Shown: positions 23,815 to 35,679 of the stretch, piece after piece
Layout of the letters: every line of letters starts with the position of its first letter
Position numbering within the stretch: the stretch's first letter is position 1
Source: Chlorocebus sabaeus
Lineage: Eukaryota; Chordata; Mammalia; Primates; Cercopithecidae
Assembly (NCBI RefSeq): GCF_047675955.1
Contig: NC_132929.1
Coordinates: 31,860,421 to 31,924,420 of the forward strand
DNA: 64,000 bases
Reading direction: 5' to 3'
Program-made: the position numbers and the translations under genes
Notes under the pieces: model-generated
Databases searched by the model: none
Told to the model about the DNA's origin: nothing
Seen by the model: only the letters and a program-made list of their open reading frames with translations

Positions 23815-24110
23815 GGCCAGGTGCAGTGGCTCACTCCTGTGACCCCAGCAATTTGGGAGGCCAAGGCAGGAGGATCACTTGAGCCCAGGAGTTCGAGGCC
23901 AGTGTGACCAAGATAGTGAGACCTTGTCTCTACAATATGAAAACAAAAAATGAGCATGGCATAGTGGCACATTCCTGTAGTCTCAGGTACTCAGGAGGTT
24001 GAGGAGGGAGGACCCCTTGAACCAAGAGTTTGCAGCCACAGTAAGCCATGATTGCACCACTGCACTCCAGCATGGGCGACAGAGTGAGACCCCATCAGAC
24101 GCACAAAAAA
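23815..24110 (+). mobile_element. AluJ
   Basis: Full dimeric Alu starting ggccaggtgcagtggctc and ending gagaccccatcagacgcac-A. The flanks aaagacatttccttctt (23798-23814) and aaagacagtcccttctt (about 24108-24124) are the diverged target duplication, 14 of 17 matching. Confidence 0.92.
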
Positions 24111-24124
24111 GACAGTCCCTTCTT

Positions 24125-24910
24125 TGCCATCCCAAAAATAAAAAAATAACAAGAAGGAAAAAAAAAAAAAAGAAAAATCCTGGGGAAGAATTCCGACAGA
24201 CTTGGTATGTAGTAAAGAATTTCCCAGAGAGGTCTGGCCTTTGCCCAACTACCAGGAGGTGATGTTCAGAACATGAATCTTTAGAACATGAATATTCTGC
24301 CTAACAGAAATTCTATTCTAGAATGTTTTGGGATGGGGGTTGTAGTTTGGCCACCACATGGCCTACAAATTTAATTTATGGTGGGACTTTGGGCCACACA
24401 GTATCAGTTTTGCCTCCAGAAGGGACTGGAGATTACAGGTATCAGCCTGATCTCAAAAGGTCAGCCATGCAGGCAGTATGTGATCAAGCCCTAGTAAAAA
24501 CTCTGGTTACCAAAGGTTTGTGTGAGCTTCCCTGGCCAGGCATGTGTGTGGCTGGAAGGAGTTAACACCATCCATGACTTCATGCAGGGAGAATGACCAG
24601 AAGCTCCAAATTTGGATCCCTCCTGGACTCTACATGTCTCTTCCCTTGGATTTATTAATCCCTTTATTAAACCATAGCTGTGAATATAGTAACTTTCTAT
24701 GAGTTCCATGAATCCTTCTAGTGAATTATCAAGCATGAGGGTGTTTGGGGAACCCCCAAATTTGCAGTTGGTATCATAAGTGAGGGCAGTCTTGTGTAGA
24801 CACTGCTCCTTGTAGTTGGATAAACTCTCACACCTGGCTTGGGTCTTATCTCTACTACCCCTGGTGCCATGACTAGGACCATCTGGGTAAAGTGCAGTCC
24901 ACTAGTACAT
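24125..24910. other. Unclassified, LTR-like
   Basis: An A-rich stretch near 24141-24177 is followed by about 700 bp with an LTR-like flavour (ccctttattaaaccatagct as a possible polyadenylation region, then ctttctatgagttcc and gggaacccccaaatttgc). Class not established. Confidence 0.3.
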
Positions 24911-25914
24911 ATGATTGGAGCTGGGAGGGAGGGGAGCTGGAGGGATGGACTGTCAAAAAGATGTTTCACTTTCACGAGCATTTTCTAAGACCTGTTATCT
25001 GCCCTGCCCTGACAAAAAAAGTCTGCTTGTCCATTCAGATTGTAGCTGATCCTGCTTCTTTTCTTTTCCTTCCTTTTCTTTCTAGCATCAGGGAGAAACA
25101 CTTTTCTCTCATTCCTAACCTTGACTCTTCTTCCTTCAGATGACCAATGTATGTTTTTTGTTTGTTGGCACATCTGACATTATTTTACTTGGAAATCAGT
25201 TATATATTAGCCTGTAGCCTTCTCATCTAATGCACATATTTACATCTCCTGTACTATTTTTATCTCTGGCCAATGATTTTCTAATGTTAAAATATTCCTT
25301 TACAAAGAAGCTTCTTTGTTAACAGAAATAGTATGGCATCCATATCAACTTCTTTACTATCTCAAGGAACCTTTGATAATTTTCATTTAATTTTTATTAT
25401 CCTAGCTAATAATATTACCTCATTCCTTGGCTCTTCCTGTGTTCGTTGATGTGAGGGGTTTGAGAGTAGCTGGGAGGAAATACCATGGTAATCCTTGGGT
25501 ATAACCCAAACAAAGGAAATATAAATTGGAATTTGAATATCAGCAGATTTCAAACACAAATTCTGTTTCACTTAGGGTTAGCTTAGGAACTGGGGTAATG
25601 TATCTATACACCAATTAGGGAGGTAAAAAGGCAGACACTAAGAGACCAAGGCAGAGATGGACAAGGGTAGACATTATCTAAAGCTTTCACTAATACCTAA
25701 ACTTAAAAGGACCAGTTAACATGAGAACATCACAGTTGTGAAGCCTGTATATTTTTTTCATTTATATATATATATGTTAAAGTAAGCCTAAATATATATG
25801 TAAATATACTTTTTTCCTTAACCAGTAATAAACTATATGTTTTAAATTCTATAATATAAGCATATTTCTTCTCAATTGCTTTATGGAACAAGTACAGAAT
25901 CCAGAAACAGACAC
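24911..25914. other. Unclassified sequence
   Basis: No gene or repeat recognised. A short (TA)n lies near 25764-25777 and a pyrimidine tract at 25052-25085. Confidence 0.45.
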
Positions 25915-26105
25915 AGTTCTGACCTTATTAACTGAGTGACTGGGACCATTTATTGTACCTTTCTGAGTCTTAGTTTCCTTATCTGTAAAAATAGCTATAA
26001 ATATAATCACCTTGTAGGATTGTTGAGAGCATTATAGATAATTTACAAAAAGTGCTTGGCCCACAGAGCTGCTTTGTGAATGTGGCTATTACTAATAGCT
26101 ATTAT
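25915..26105 (+). mobile_element. MIR SINE
   Basis: Sense MIR series: ctgagtcttagtttcctt, atctgtaaaa, then ttgtaggattgttgagagc and gtgcttggcccacag. This tRNA-derived SINE is ancient. Confidence 0.8.
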
Positions 26106-26288
26106 AACATTCTGGGTTTTAAAAACAATAACTCAGCAAGTATCCTTATGGAGGTATCACTCTGATGTTCTAACTGGATATACCAGCTAAACTGGTGTCC
26201 AAGTAGAAACCATTCAATTTTGGGTATTCCATCCTTTCTATATCTTGAATAACTTCTTGAGGACTAGACTGCTTACTAATTTCTGCCT
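26106..26288. other. Unclassified sequence
   Basis: No recognised feature. Confidence 0.4.
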
Positions 26289-26771
26289 TCACTGGCCCTG
26301 CTCCTTTAAAGGCATGTTCACCTCCACCTGATATTTAGTCTCACCAGGTTCCTGACATCTCATAGCTATTGCTTTTGCCTTTGTACCTACAGGAGGCAAT
26401 ATTTTACCAGATTCAAACCAGAGCCATTGGAGTATGGGATTAATTTTACTACTTTGTATGCCTAGGGAGAGTCCTGGCTTCTCATATGTCTCATAAAGCC
26501 ATAGTCTTCTGCTCATTCCTCTGTGTTATCCCAGGCCATTTGACTTGATTTTTCCCTTAGTTAACTGTTCAGAATTCAAGCTCCCCAGTGGAACAGGAGC
26601 ACTGAACCAAATCCATGTGAATGAGATCCTAACAGCCTGCTCTTGAGGGGCTGAATCTTTTTTCCCATAAACCAAAGGCTTTGTTACGCTTCTACTCCTA
26701 AAATTCCAAACTGCTGCCTCTCCTGGCTTCATATTTTCTACTGTATACCTCTGCCTACTGGAATGAGCCAA
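26289..26771 (-). pseudogene. Unidentified coding-like relic with one in-frame stop
   Basis: Two minus-strand open segments (26771-26526, 81 codons; 26516-26289, 75 codons) lie in the same reading frame, separated by one TAA and three codons, giving about 160 codons with a single stop. Upstream a TGA closes the frame just before 26771. The composition (Trp- and Pro-containing, e.g. LQWLWFESGK, KAIAMRCQEPGE) looks protein-like. I do not recognise the family. It could be a retroviral-internal relic or chance. Confidence 0.3.
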
Positions 26772-28261
26772 ATTTCAATGCGGTCTGAACTGGTGGTGAA
26801 TTTGCCATTTGAATACTAGCTTGCTACCCTGTGACCCAGTCCTATAACTGGATCAGTTCCTCCTTCTATTCCATCTTAAATTCAACTCTCAGTATACCCC
26901 ATGGCCCAGGTTATACAAGCATCAGCTGCTAAATGCACCCCAGTATTGTATCTTTTTAAAAATTCACATAAATTACATTCCATATAATACCTTGTAAAAC
27001 TACCTGTATTACATGTATGCTTCTTTTAAAATCTAATTATCTAATTCTGTGACATTCATTTTAGTTTGTTACTGAATTTCAGATTCCATTTTATTTTAGA
27101 GCCCTAGGAAAATTGCTCAAGTTTCTTTAATTAGTATCATTTTGGTTGTCAACTTTTCAAGATGAAGACATTGTGTTTCAGCATTATTTAAAGCTAGGGC
27201 ATTCAAATTAGCTGGGGATTTTTCAAGAATTACTCATTATGACCCAATTTTAAAGGTATTTTAAATGTAACATTTAAAAAGAAGTATTAATGTCTGTACT
27301 CTATCTCTTTCGGCTACAATATCTCAAAGTTATATAAAAAGTTAATTGCTAGCCGAAGGTTTCACTTTTCACTGTGTAAAATATAATGTCAACTCAATTG
27401 TCTATATTGGGAAAAGCAGAGGTTGAGTAATTCAAAAGTAACTTATATTTGTCTTTGGGATGCTTTTGCCCTTAAATTTGAATATCGGTGAGTCTAACAT
27501 CTAGGGAATTCTTGTCAAAATAAGGAAGCTATATTATGAAGATTTTAAATCAAGAAGCTGGTGAGTTCAATTATTCTACTTTTTTTTCTTTTTCTCTTTT
27601 GTTTTTTTTGTTTTGAGTTGCTCTCCTAGGTTGAAAGAAGCAAGTTAAGCTCAGTGTAATTCCTCTTTGGTAGATTAGAATATTGAACATAGATGTTAAT
27701 CCATAGGTCTAGGAAGAATTCCATAGAAGATTAGAAGCTGTTGAAATAAGAATTTTTTGATCCCTGTTGGGTTATGTGATTAAGCTAAAACAACAACAAC
27801 AAAAGAAATACAACAAACAAAAGAGGAAGATAGATTATATCATAGAAAAAATGTTTAGAAAAAATACTGTAGAAATTATATAAAGAGAACAGGAAATGGC
27901 AACTGGCCAAGCATTATGCTGACTTGGAATGTACCTACCAAGAGCTGCATATTGCATGTCATGGGATAGAGGTAAAATTGAGAAGGAAATGAAATAATAA
28001 GCTAATGAAGTAAAAACTAATATCTTAAAAAAGAGGGCATCTCTTATGTCCTGGTAAGATATACAAATATATGATATATAAAAACAAATGCTTTTTTGTG
28101 TCATTTTGAATAAATTTTTACTATAAGCATCTTTTATCTATTACCCAACAACAAACTTGAAAATATATGCCTTGAAATTGAAAATCTATAGAATTTGACA
28201 ATAACAGCAAATATTCTCCTAACAATAAGTACCTCACACTCTACCCAGGTGGCTTAGTTTT
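26772..28261. other. Unclassified AT-rich block
   Basis: No gene or repeat recognised. A T-rich tract lies at 27577-27612. Confidence 0.45.
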
Positions 28262-28274
28262 CTACAAAATTTCT

Positions 28275-28559
28275 TTTGGTTTTTTCCCCACTCTGTTGCC
28301 CAGGCTAGAGTGCAGTGGCGCGATCTCAGCTCACTGCAACCTCCGCCTCCCTGGTTCAAGCGATTCTCCTGCCTCAGCCTCCTGAATAGCTGGGATTACA
28401 CATGTGAGCCACCACGGCCGGCTAAGTTTTGTAGTTTTAGTAGAGATAGAGTTTTACCATGTTGGCCAGAATGGTCTCAAACGCCTGACATCAGGCAATC
28501 CACCCGCCTTGGCCTCCCGCAGTGCTGGGATACCAGGCGTGAGCCACCGTGCCTGGCCG
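28275..28559 (-). mobile_element. AluS
   Basis: Antisense Alu from the right monomer (ctctgttgcccaggctag) to the head (gtgcctggcc). The poly(T) end is short (ttttggttttttcccc). A perfect 13-bp target duplication, ctacaaaatttct, lies at 28262-28274 and 28560-28572. Confidence 0.95.
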
Positions 28560-28639
28560 CTACAAAATTTCTAAATTAAAAGACAGCATTTGGTAATGTC
28601 TTGTCTTCTCCAACTAGACTGTACCTATCCTGAGGCCAA

Positions 28640-28735
28640 CTACTGTGCCGTAGTTCTTTATGTCTATCACAGGCTCTAGGAAAACATTTTGCACATAGTA
28701 GGCACTTTTTAAAAAATGAATGAAAGCGTGAATAC
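28640..28735 (+). mobile_element. L2 LINE 3' fragment
   Basis: Resembles the L2 3' end: atcacaggctctagg, then acatagtaggcactttt and gaatgaa at the end. Confidence 0.6.
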
Positions 28736-29389
28736 TGAATGTATGCTTATCGCTGGTTAGGTCTGGATGTTCCAAATAACAAGAACATGCAATCTGATTG
28801 GCTCAGCTATTTTAATATCCCACCAAGTTGCTTCTGCCTTGTTGATTATATGATCTGCATGGAACAATTATGGCTATTGTAATTTATTTTATTTATACTA
28901 CATCTCCTTTACAAAAAAAGTATTTGAGACGGTACCACCCTGTTTTCATTCTAAATTTCTAGACCACTTCTAGCAACAAAAGTTTCTTGATATTAACAAG
29001 GAAAATAATATTTGAGCAGTATCAGGTACCTTTAGCCACTTCCACAATTTTTCTTCAAATAAATCTCTCCCTTTAAAAAGTCACTTTTTGACTTCTCCTT
29101 TTTTTATTCTTAATAGAAATATACTTTGATTAGTTAGAAATCTAAATTGTATACTAGCTTTTAAATAGCTTAGTATTCAGGTTTCTTTGATATGAACTTA
29201 TGTAGGAAGTATAGACTTGTAGTTTGTTTATTTTTATTTAAAGCTCATAAACCATTTTATTTTTTCTTTATAATTCTCTGTTCTTCCAAAGTATCTACAC
29301 TGGGCCCATATTATATAATAGAAAAATAAGTTACTATAATTTTTTTACTCTGCCATTTCCTCAAGCTGCCTCATCTGTCCATTCGTTTA
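28736..29389. other. Unclassified AT-rich sequence
   Basis: No gene or repeat recognised. Confidence 0.45.
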
Positions 29390-29600
29390 TTGCTGAACTT
29401 GAAGAAGGAGCCCATACACATTACTTTCACTTTTTCAATGTTCACTCATTCTTTAATCCTACCAACTCTGGTTTACCTCTCTAATGAAACTGCTTTTCAA
29501 AGGCCACTGTTGTCCAATCATAAGATTAGGCTCTCTCTTAGGCTTTATCTTTCTCAATCTTGTTTGAAAAAGTACTTAACACAGTGTCCAATAAACAATC
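29390..29600 (+). mobile_element. L2 LINE ORF2-derived fragment
   Basis: The order of phrases (ttcactcattctttaatcc, aatgaaactgcttttcaaagg, then tctctcttaggctttatc) follows L2 reverse-transcriptase-region text. Very diverged. Confidence 0.5.
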
Positions 29601-31027
29601 AATTATTAATATATTTTAGTTCTGTTCCTACAAGAATTGCTTACCATTATTGATTACATCATTACATTTTTTATCTGAATAAATTGTTGCATCACAATTA
29701 AAAGTTATGTAGGAAGATGACCAAATAGAATGTTCCAGCAATTGTTCCCCCCAAACCCCCTCAAGGAATGCCATATTGAGCAACTATCCATCCAAAAAAC
29801 ACCTTCATAAGAGCCAAAAATCAGGTGAGTGATCACAGTACCTAGTTTTAATATTATATCAATGAAAGAAGTACTGAAGAGAGAAGGAAAGAGAGTCTGT
29901 AATTGCTGACACCACTCCTCCACCATGCCCCAGCAGTAGCAATGGCCCTGTGCCACAGAAATAGAATTTGTGCGCTTGCAGAAGGGAGAACACAGTGATT
30001 GTAGAACTTTGCATTGGAACTCAGTACTGCCCCGTCGCAGAAGAAGCAACACAGTGCAGAATGTAGCCAGTGGTCAGAACCTGAGTTCTGGCTAGCTCTA
30101 CTACCATTGGCGAAAACACTCAGGGTCCCTAAATAACCACGAAAAGCAGTCTAGGCCACAAGGACTGGAATTCCTGGTCAAATCCTGGTGCTGTTCTAGG
30201 CTCAGAGCCAGTGGACTTGGGGTACACATGACCTAGCAAGATACCAGCTGGGTGGCCAAGGGAGTGCTTGTGTCACCTCTCCTCTAAACCCAGGTAGCTC
30301 AACTCGAAGCTCCAGGAGATACCCCTTACTTCCATTTGAGAAGAAGAGAGAAGAGTAAAGAGGACTTTGTCTTACAACTTGGATACCAGTTAAACCACAG
30401 TACAATGGGGTACTGGGCAGAGTCATGAGGCCCCCATTCCAGGCCCTTACTCCAAAATGACATTTCTAGACACACCCTGAGCCAGAAGAGAACCTGCTGC
30501 CTTGAAGGAAAGGACGCAGTTCTGGCAGGATTAATCACCTGTTGACAAAGAGACCCTGGGCCCTGAATAATCAGTGGTAGCCAGGCATACTCACCAGGAG
30601 CCTTGAGTGAGACACAGTATCATGTTGGCTTTCAGTGGCCATGAGGAGAGACTCTGCTTGTGGAAAGGAGAGAAAAGAGTAAAGGAGACTTTGTCTTTCA
30701 GCTTAAATATTGACTTGGCGACAAGGAGGTACAGCACCAAGGGGGCTCCTGGGGTCCCTAGTTCCAGTCGTTCACTCCTGGAGGGCATTTTTTGACCCAC
30801 CCTGGACCAGAAGGGAGCCTACTTCCCTGAAGGTAGAGATCTAGGACTGGCAGCATTCACCACAAGTTGAAGAGCCCTTGGGCCTTGATCATCGGCAGTA
30901 GCCAGGCAGTACTTACTATGGGCCCTGGGGTGATGATGGCCATGAGGAGAGACTCCTTCTACTTGATTGAAGGAAAGGAAAGAGTGAGAAGGACATTGTT
31001 TTGTGGCTTGGGTGCCAGTTCAGACAC

Positions 31028-31086
31028 ACCAAATAGGTTCATAAGGATGATGAACCTATAATGGAATACCAAATAGGTTCATAAGG
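31028..31086 (+). repeat. 40-bp tandem duplication
   Basis: The 19-mer accaaataggttcataagg occurs at 31028-31046 and again at 31068-31086, so the unit is 40 bp. Between them atgaacct is the inverse of aggttcat, giving a potential hairpin. It lies in the L1 5'UTR. Confidence 0.95.
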
Positions 31087-31396
31087 TTCATGACTCCAGG
31101 CCCTGGCTCCTATATGACATTTCTGGACCCACCCTGGGCTCAGATGGAGCTTGCTGCCCTGAAGTTGCCATGCATGACTGGATTTGCCTTCTAGACAGAA
31201 GCCTGGCTGGATTTGCCATTTGCTGATTGTAGAGCCCTTAGACCTCAAGGGAACATAAACAGAAGCCAGGCAGTGGTTGCTGTGGGCTCTGTGTGAGACC
31301 CAGTTTTGTGCTGGCTTTGGGTCTCACCCAGCAGAGTCCCAGTGGTGGCCACAGGGGTGCTTGTGTCATCCCTCCTCCAGCTCCAAGCAGCTCAGC

Positions 31397-31403
31397 ATAG
31401 AGA

Positions 31404-31437
<34 letters not shown>

Positions 31438-31449
31438 AAGAAAGAAAGG

Positions 31450-31483
<34 letters not shown>
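31397..31483 (+). repeat. (GA)n simple repeat
   Basis: About 87 bases of GA with GATA, AAAG and GGG interruptions. It sits at the end of the L1 5'UTR, just before ORF1. Confidence 0.97.
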
Positions 31484-32917
31484 CTTCATTTGTTTGGGGA
31501 AAAGTAAAGCAAAAGTCTCTACCTGGCCCTAGTGAAGCTATAGCTGCAGTGACCAAATACTTAGATCACAAAACTCAATTCCCTTTGAATACTTGGAAAG
31601 TTTTCCTAAGAAGAACAGGTACAAACAAGCCTAGGCTGTGAAGACTACAGCAAATAACTCTTCAGTGCCCAGACACTGAAGAATATCCACAAGCATCAAG
31701 ACCATTCAGGAAAATGTGACCTTACCAAATGAATTAAATAAGGCACCTGGTTGACAAATCACACACAGAGTGAAAAGAATATGTGACCTTACAGACAGAG
31801 AATTCAAAATAGCTTTTTTGAGAAAGCTCAGTGAAATTTAAGATAACACAGAGAAGGAATTCAGATTCCGTCAGGTTAATTTAATGAAGAGATTTAATAA
31901 TTAAAAAGAAGCAGAAATTCTAGAGCTGAAAAATGCAATGGGTATATTAAAGAAAGTGTTAGTCTCTCCACAGCAGAATTGGCGAAGCAGAAGAAAGAAT
32001 TAGTGAGCTTGAAGACAGGCTAGAAGACAAAAGAAAAATGAATGAAGCATGCCTACAAGGTCTAGAAAATAGGCTCGAAAGGGCAAATATAAGAGCTATT
32101 ACCCTTGAAGAATAACAGAAAAATTTCCAGACTCAGAGAAAGATATCAATATTCAAGTATAAGAAGGTTATACAATATTAAGCAGATGTAACCCAAAGAA
32201 GACTACCAAAAGGCGTTTAATAATCAAACTCCCAATGGTCAAGGATGAAAAAAGGATGCTAAAAGCAGCAAGAGAAAAAAATAACGTAAAAAAGAGCTGC
32301 AATACATCTGGCAGCAGACTTCTCGTTCTAAACCTTATAAACCAGGAGAGAGTGGAATGACATTAAAGTGCTGAAGGAAAAAAAAAATAAAAAAACAACT
32401 TTTACCCTAGAATACTATATCCAGTGAAAGTATCCTTCAAACATTAAGGAGAAATAAAGACTTTCCTAGACAAAAACTGAGGAACTTCATCAACACCAGA
32501 CTTGTCCTACAAGAAATGCTAAAGGAAGTTCTTCAATCTGAAAGAAAAGGACATTAGTGAACAATAAGAAATTATCTAAAGGTAGAAAACTCACTGGTAG
32601 CTGTAAGTACATGGACAAACACAGCATATTGTAACATTGTAATTATGTGCAAAGCACTCATATCTTGAGTAGAAAGACTAAAAGAAGAACCAATCAAAAC
32701 GAATAATTACAACTTTAAAAGACATAGTATAATAAAATAGAAATAGAAAGAAGTTAAAAAGCAGGGGGATAAAATTGTAGAGTTTTTATTAGTTTTCTAT
32801 TTGCTTATTTGTTAGTTACTTTGCTTTTGCTATCAGTGTTAAGTTTTCATTAGTTTAAAATCATGGGTTATAAGATGTTATTTCCAAGTCCCGTGGTAAC
32901 CTCAGAAAACCTCCAAC

Positions 32918-33265
32918 AGTCTGGGCACAGTGGCTCATGCCTGTAATCCCACCACTTTGTGAGGCCAAGACAGGAGGATTGCTTGGGCCCAGGAGTTCAA
33001 GACCAGCCTGGGCAACAGAGCAAGACACTGTCTACACATACACACACACACACACACACACAGACACACACACACACGCGTGAACATAAAATAGCTATGT
33101 GTGCTGGCATGCACCTGTGATCCCAGCTACTCAAGAAGCTGAGGTGGGAGGATCACTTGAGCCCAGGAGATCAAGGCTGTAGTGAGCCATGATTGCACCA
33201 CTGCAGTCCAGTTTTGATAACAGAGCCAGACCCTGTCTCAAAAGCAAAATAAAACAAAACAAACC
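32918..33265 (+). mobile_element. AluJ with (CA)n in the middle linker
   Basis: Dimeric Alu starting tctgggcacagtggctc, with J-type left monomer text ggaggattgcttgggccc. The internal A-rich linker has been replaced by a CA repeat at 33034-33077. It ends gaccctgtctcaaaagc with an A/C-rich tail. Nested in the L1 between ORF1 and ORF2. Confidence 0.9.
33034..33077 (+). repeat. (CA)n microsatellite
   Basis: About 44 bases of CA with one GA interruption, inside the AluJ linker. Confidence 0.97.
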
Positions 33266-34894
33266 TACAAAAGATACACAAAAAATAAAAAGCAAGAAAG
33301 TAAAACATACTGCCAGAAAAAAAAAATCACTTTCACAAAATAAAAGAAAGAAAAGAAGGAAGGAAATGAAGACTACAAAACAACCAGAAAACAAATAACA
33401 AAAATGGCAGGAGTAAGTTCTTACTTATCAATAATAACATTTAATGTAGATGGACTAAAGTCTTTAATCAAAAGACATGGAGTGGCTGAATGGATTAAAA
33501 AAGAAGACCCAATAATTGGTTGCCTATTCCAAGAAACACACTTCACCTATAAAGACATACATAGAATGAAAATACAGGGATAGAAAAAGATGTTTCATGT
33601 AAATGGAAACCAGGAAAGAGTAGGAGTCACTATACTTACATCAGACAAAATCTATTTCAGGCCAAAAACTATAAAAAGGGATGAAAGTCATTGTATAATT
33701 ATAAAGAGGTCAGTTCAACAACAGGATAAAACAATTGTTAACAGGTACACACCTAAAACTTGAGCATCCAGATATAGAAAGCAAATATTATTAGAGCTAA
33801 AGAGAGCGATAGACCCCAATACAGTAATAGTTGGGGACTTCACCACTTACAGCATTGGACAGATCACCCAGTTAGAAAATCAGCAAAGAAACATTGGACT
33901 TTATCTGTACTATAGACCAAATACACCTAATGAAAGTTTATAGAACACTTAATCCATAGCTACAGAATATACATTCTTCTCCTCAGCATACAGATCGTTC
34001 TCAAGGGTAGACCATATGTTAGGCCACAAAACACGTCTTTAAAAATTCAGAAAAATTGAAATAATGTCAAGTATCTGACCACAATAGAATACAACTAGAA
34101 ATTAGTAATAAGAAATTTGGAAACTATACAGATACATGGAAATTATATAGTGTGCTCCTGAATAACCAACAGATCAATTAAGAAATTAAGAGAGAAACTT
34201 AAAAATTTCTTGAAACAAATGGAAACACACCATATCAAAACCTATGAGATACAGCAAAATAAGTACTAAGACAAAAATTTATAGCAATGAGTACCTACAT
34301 CAAAATAGAAGAAATATTTCAAAAACACCGCAGTGATGCGTCATAAAGAACTAGAAAAGCAAAAGTGAACAAAACACAATATGAGTCGCAGAAATACATG
34401 AAATGGAAATGAAGACAATACAAAATTCAGGGAAAGGAAAAGTTGATTTTTTGAAAAGAAAATTTATGAAACTTTATCAAGAATAAGAAAAGTGAGAAGA
34501 CCCAAATAAAATCACAGATGAAAAAGGAAACATTTCAACCAATACCACACAAATTCAAAGGATCATTAGAGACTATCATGAGCAAGTATATGCCAATAAA
34601 TTGGAAAACCTAGAAGAAATGAATAACTTTCTAGTCACATACAGCCTACTAAGATTGAACTATGAAGAAATCCAAAACATGAACAAACCAATAACAAGTC
34701 ATGAGATCAAAGCTGTAATAAAAAGTTTCCCAGCAAAGAAAAGCATGGGATTTTATGGCTTTAGTGTTGAATTCTAGCAAACACTTAAAGAACTAATACC
34801 AATTTTACTTAAACTATTCTAGAAAATAGAAGGAGAGAGAATACTTCCAAACCCGTTCTACGAGGCCAGCATTACTCTGGAGTGCAGTGGTGCA

Positions 34895-35461
34895 ATCATT
34901 ATGAAAACAAGGTTATTTTGACTTCTTCCTTTCCAATTTGGACGCCCTTTATTTATTTCTCTTGTCTGTTTGCTCTAGCTAGGACTTCCAGTACTGTGCT
35001 GAATAACAGTGGTCAAAGTGGACATCCTTGTCTTGTTCCAGATCTTGGAGGAAAGGCTTTCAGTCCCCATTCAGTATGATACTAGCTATGGGTCTGTCAT
35101 ATAAGGTTTTTATTTTGTTGAGGTAGCTTCCTTCTGTATCCAGTTTTGTGAGGGTTTTTATGAAATGATGTTGAATTTTATCAAATTTTTTTCAGCATGT
35201 ATTAAGATGATAATATGGTTTTTGTCCTTCATTCTGTTGCTGTGATGTATCACACTGATTGATCTGTGTGTGTAGAACCATCCTTGCATTCATGGGATAA
35301 ATCCCACTTTATCCCATGATGGTCATAGTCATGATGAATGATCTTTTTAATGTTTCATTTAATTTAGTTTTCTAGTATTTTGTTGACAATTTTCCCATCA
35401 ATTTTCATCAGAGATATGGGCCTGTAATTTTCTTTCTTTCATGTGTCTTTGTCTGGTTTTG
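34895..35461 (-). mobile_element. Inverted L1 ORF2 segment
   Basis: While flanks 34800-34879 and 35680 onward read as sense ORF2, this ~567-bp piece reads antisense. On the + strand it runs from acaaggttattttgacttc to gtctttgtctggttttggt. Its far end, reverse-complemented, is accaaaaccagacaaagac, which in L1 directly follows gccagcattactctg(at), the sequence left at 34867-34879. So the missing piece is present in place but flipped. Confidence 0.82.
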
Positions 35462-35679
35462 GTTTCACTCTGTCGCTCAGGCTAGAGTGTGGTGGTGCAA
35501 TTATGGCTGACTGCATCCTCATCCTCCTGGGCTCAAACCATCCTCCCGCCTCAGCCTCCTGAGTAGCTGAGACCACAGGCATACACCACCATGCCTGGTT
35601 AATTTTTTTTTTTTTTTTTTTGTAGAAATGGAGTGTTGCCATGTTGCCCAGGTTGGTCTGGAACTCCTGTGGCTCAAGC
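35462..35679 (-). mobile_element. Truncated AluJ at the inversion breakpoint
   Basis: Antisense Alu from the right monomer (ttcactctgtcgctcagg) to tggaactcctgtggctcaagc; about 70 bp of the Alu head is missing. The A-rich linker is a T21 run near 35606. L1 text resumes immediately as aaatcagtagcatttc. An Alu sliver in the same orientation lies at the other breakpoint (34877-34894). Confidence 0.88.

Larger units (their letters stand above)
29706..31500 (+). repeat. L1 5'UTR with ~0.33-0.36 kb tandem units
   Basis: At least three diverged units are readable. The markers 'cctgttgacaaagagaccc', 'cacaagttgaagagcccttg' and 'ttgctgattgtagagccctt' start near 30539, 30860 and 31210. Each is followed by a 'gccaggca' site and a 'ggccat/gtggcc' site, then the 'gagagact'/'gtctttc' region. 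A weaker earlier unit may precede 30250. Such repeats are typical of L1MA/L1PB promoters. Confidence 0.7.

Noticed and set aside
31238..31641. Open frames of 83 and 111 codons on both strands across the GA tract
   Set aside because: They are translations of a simple repeat (Arg-Glu and Ser-Leu runs) within an L1 5'UTR; no protein signal.
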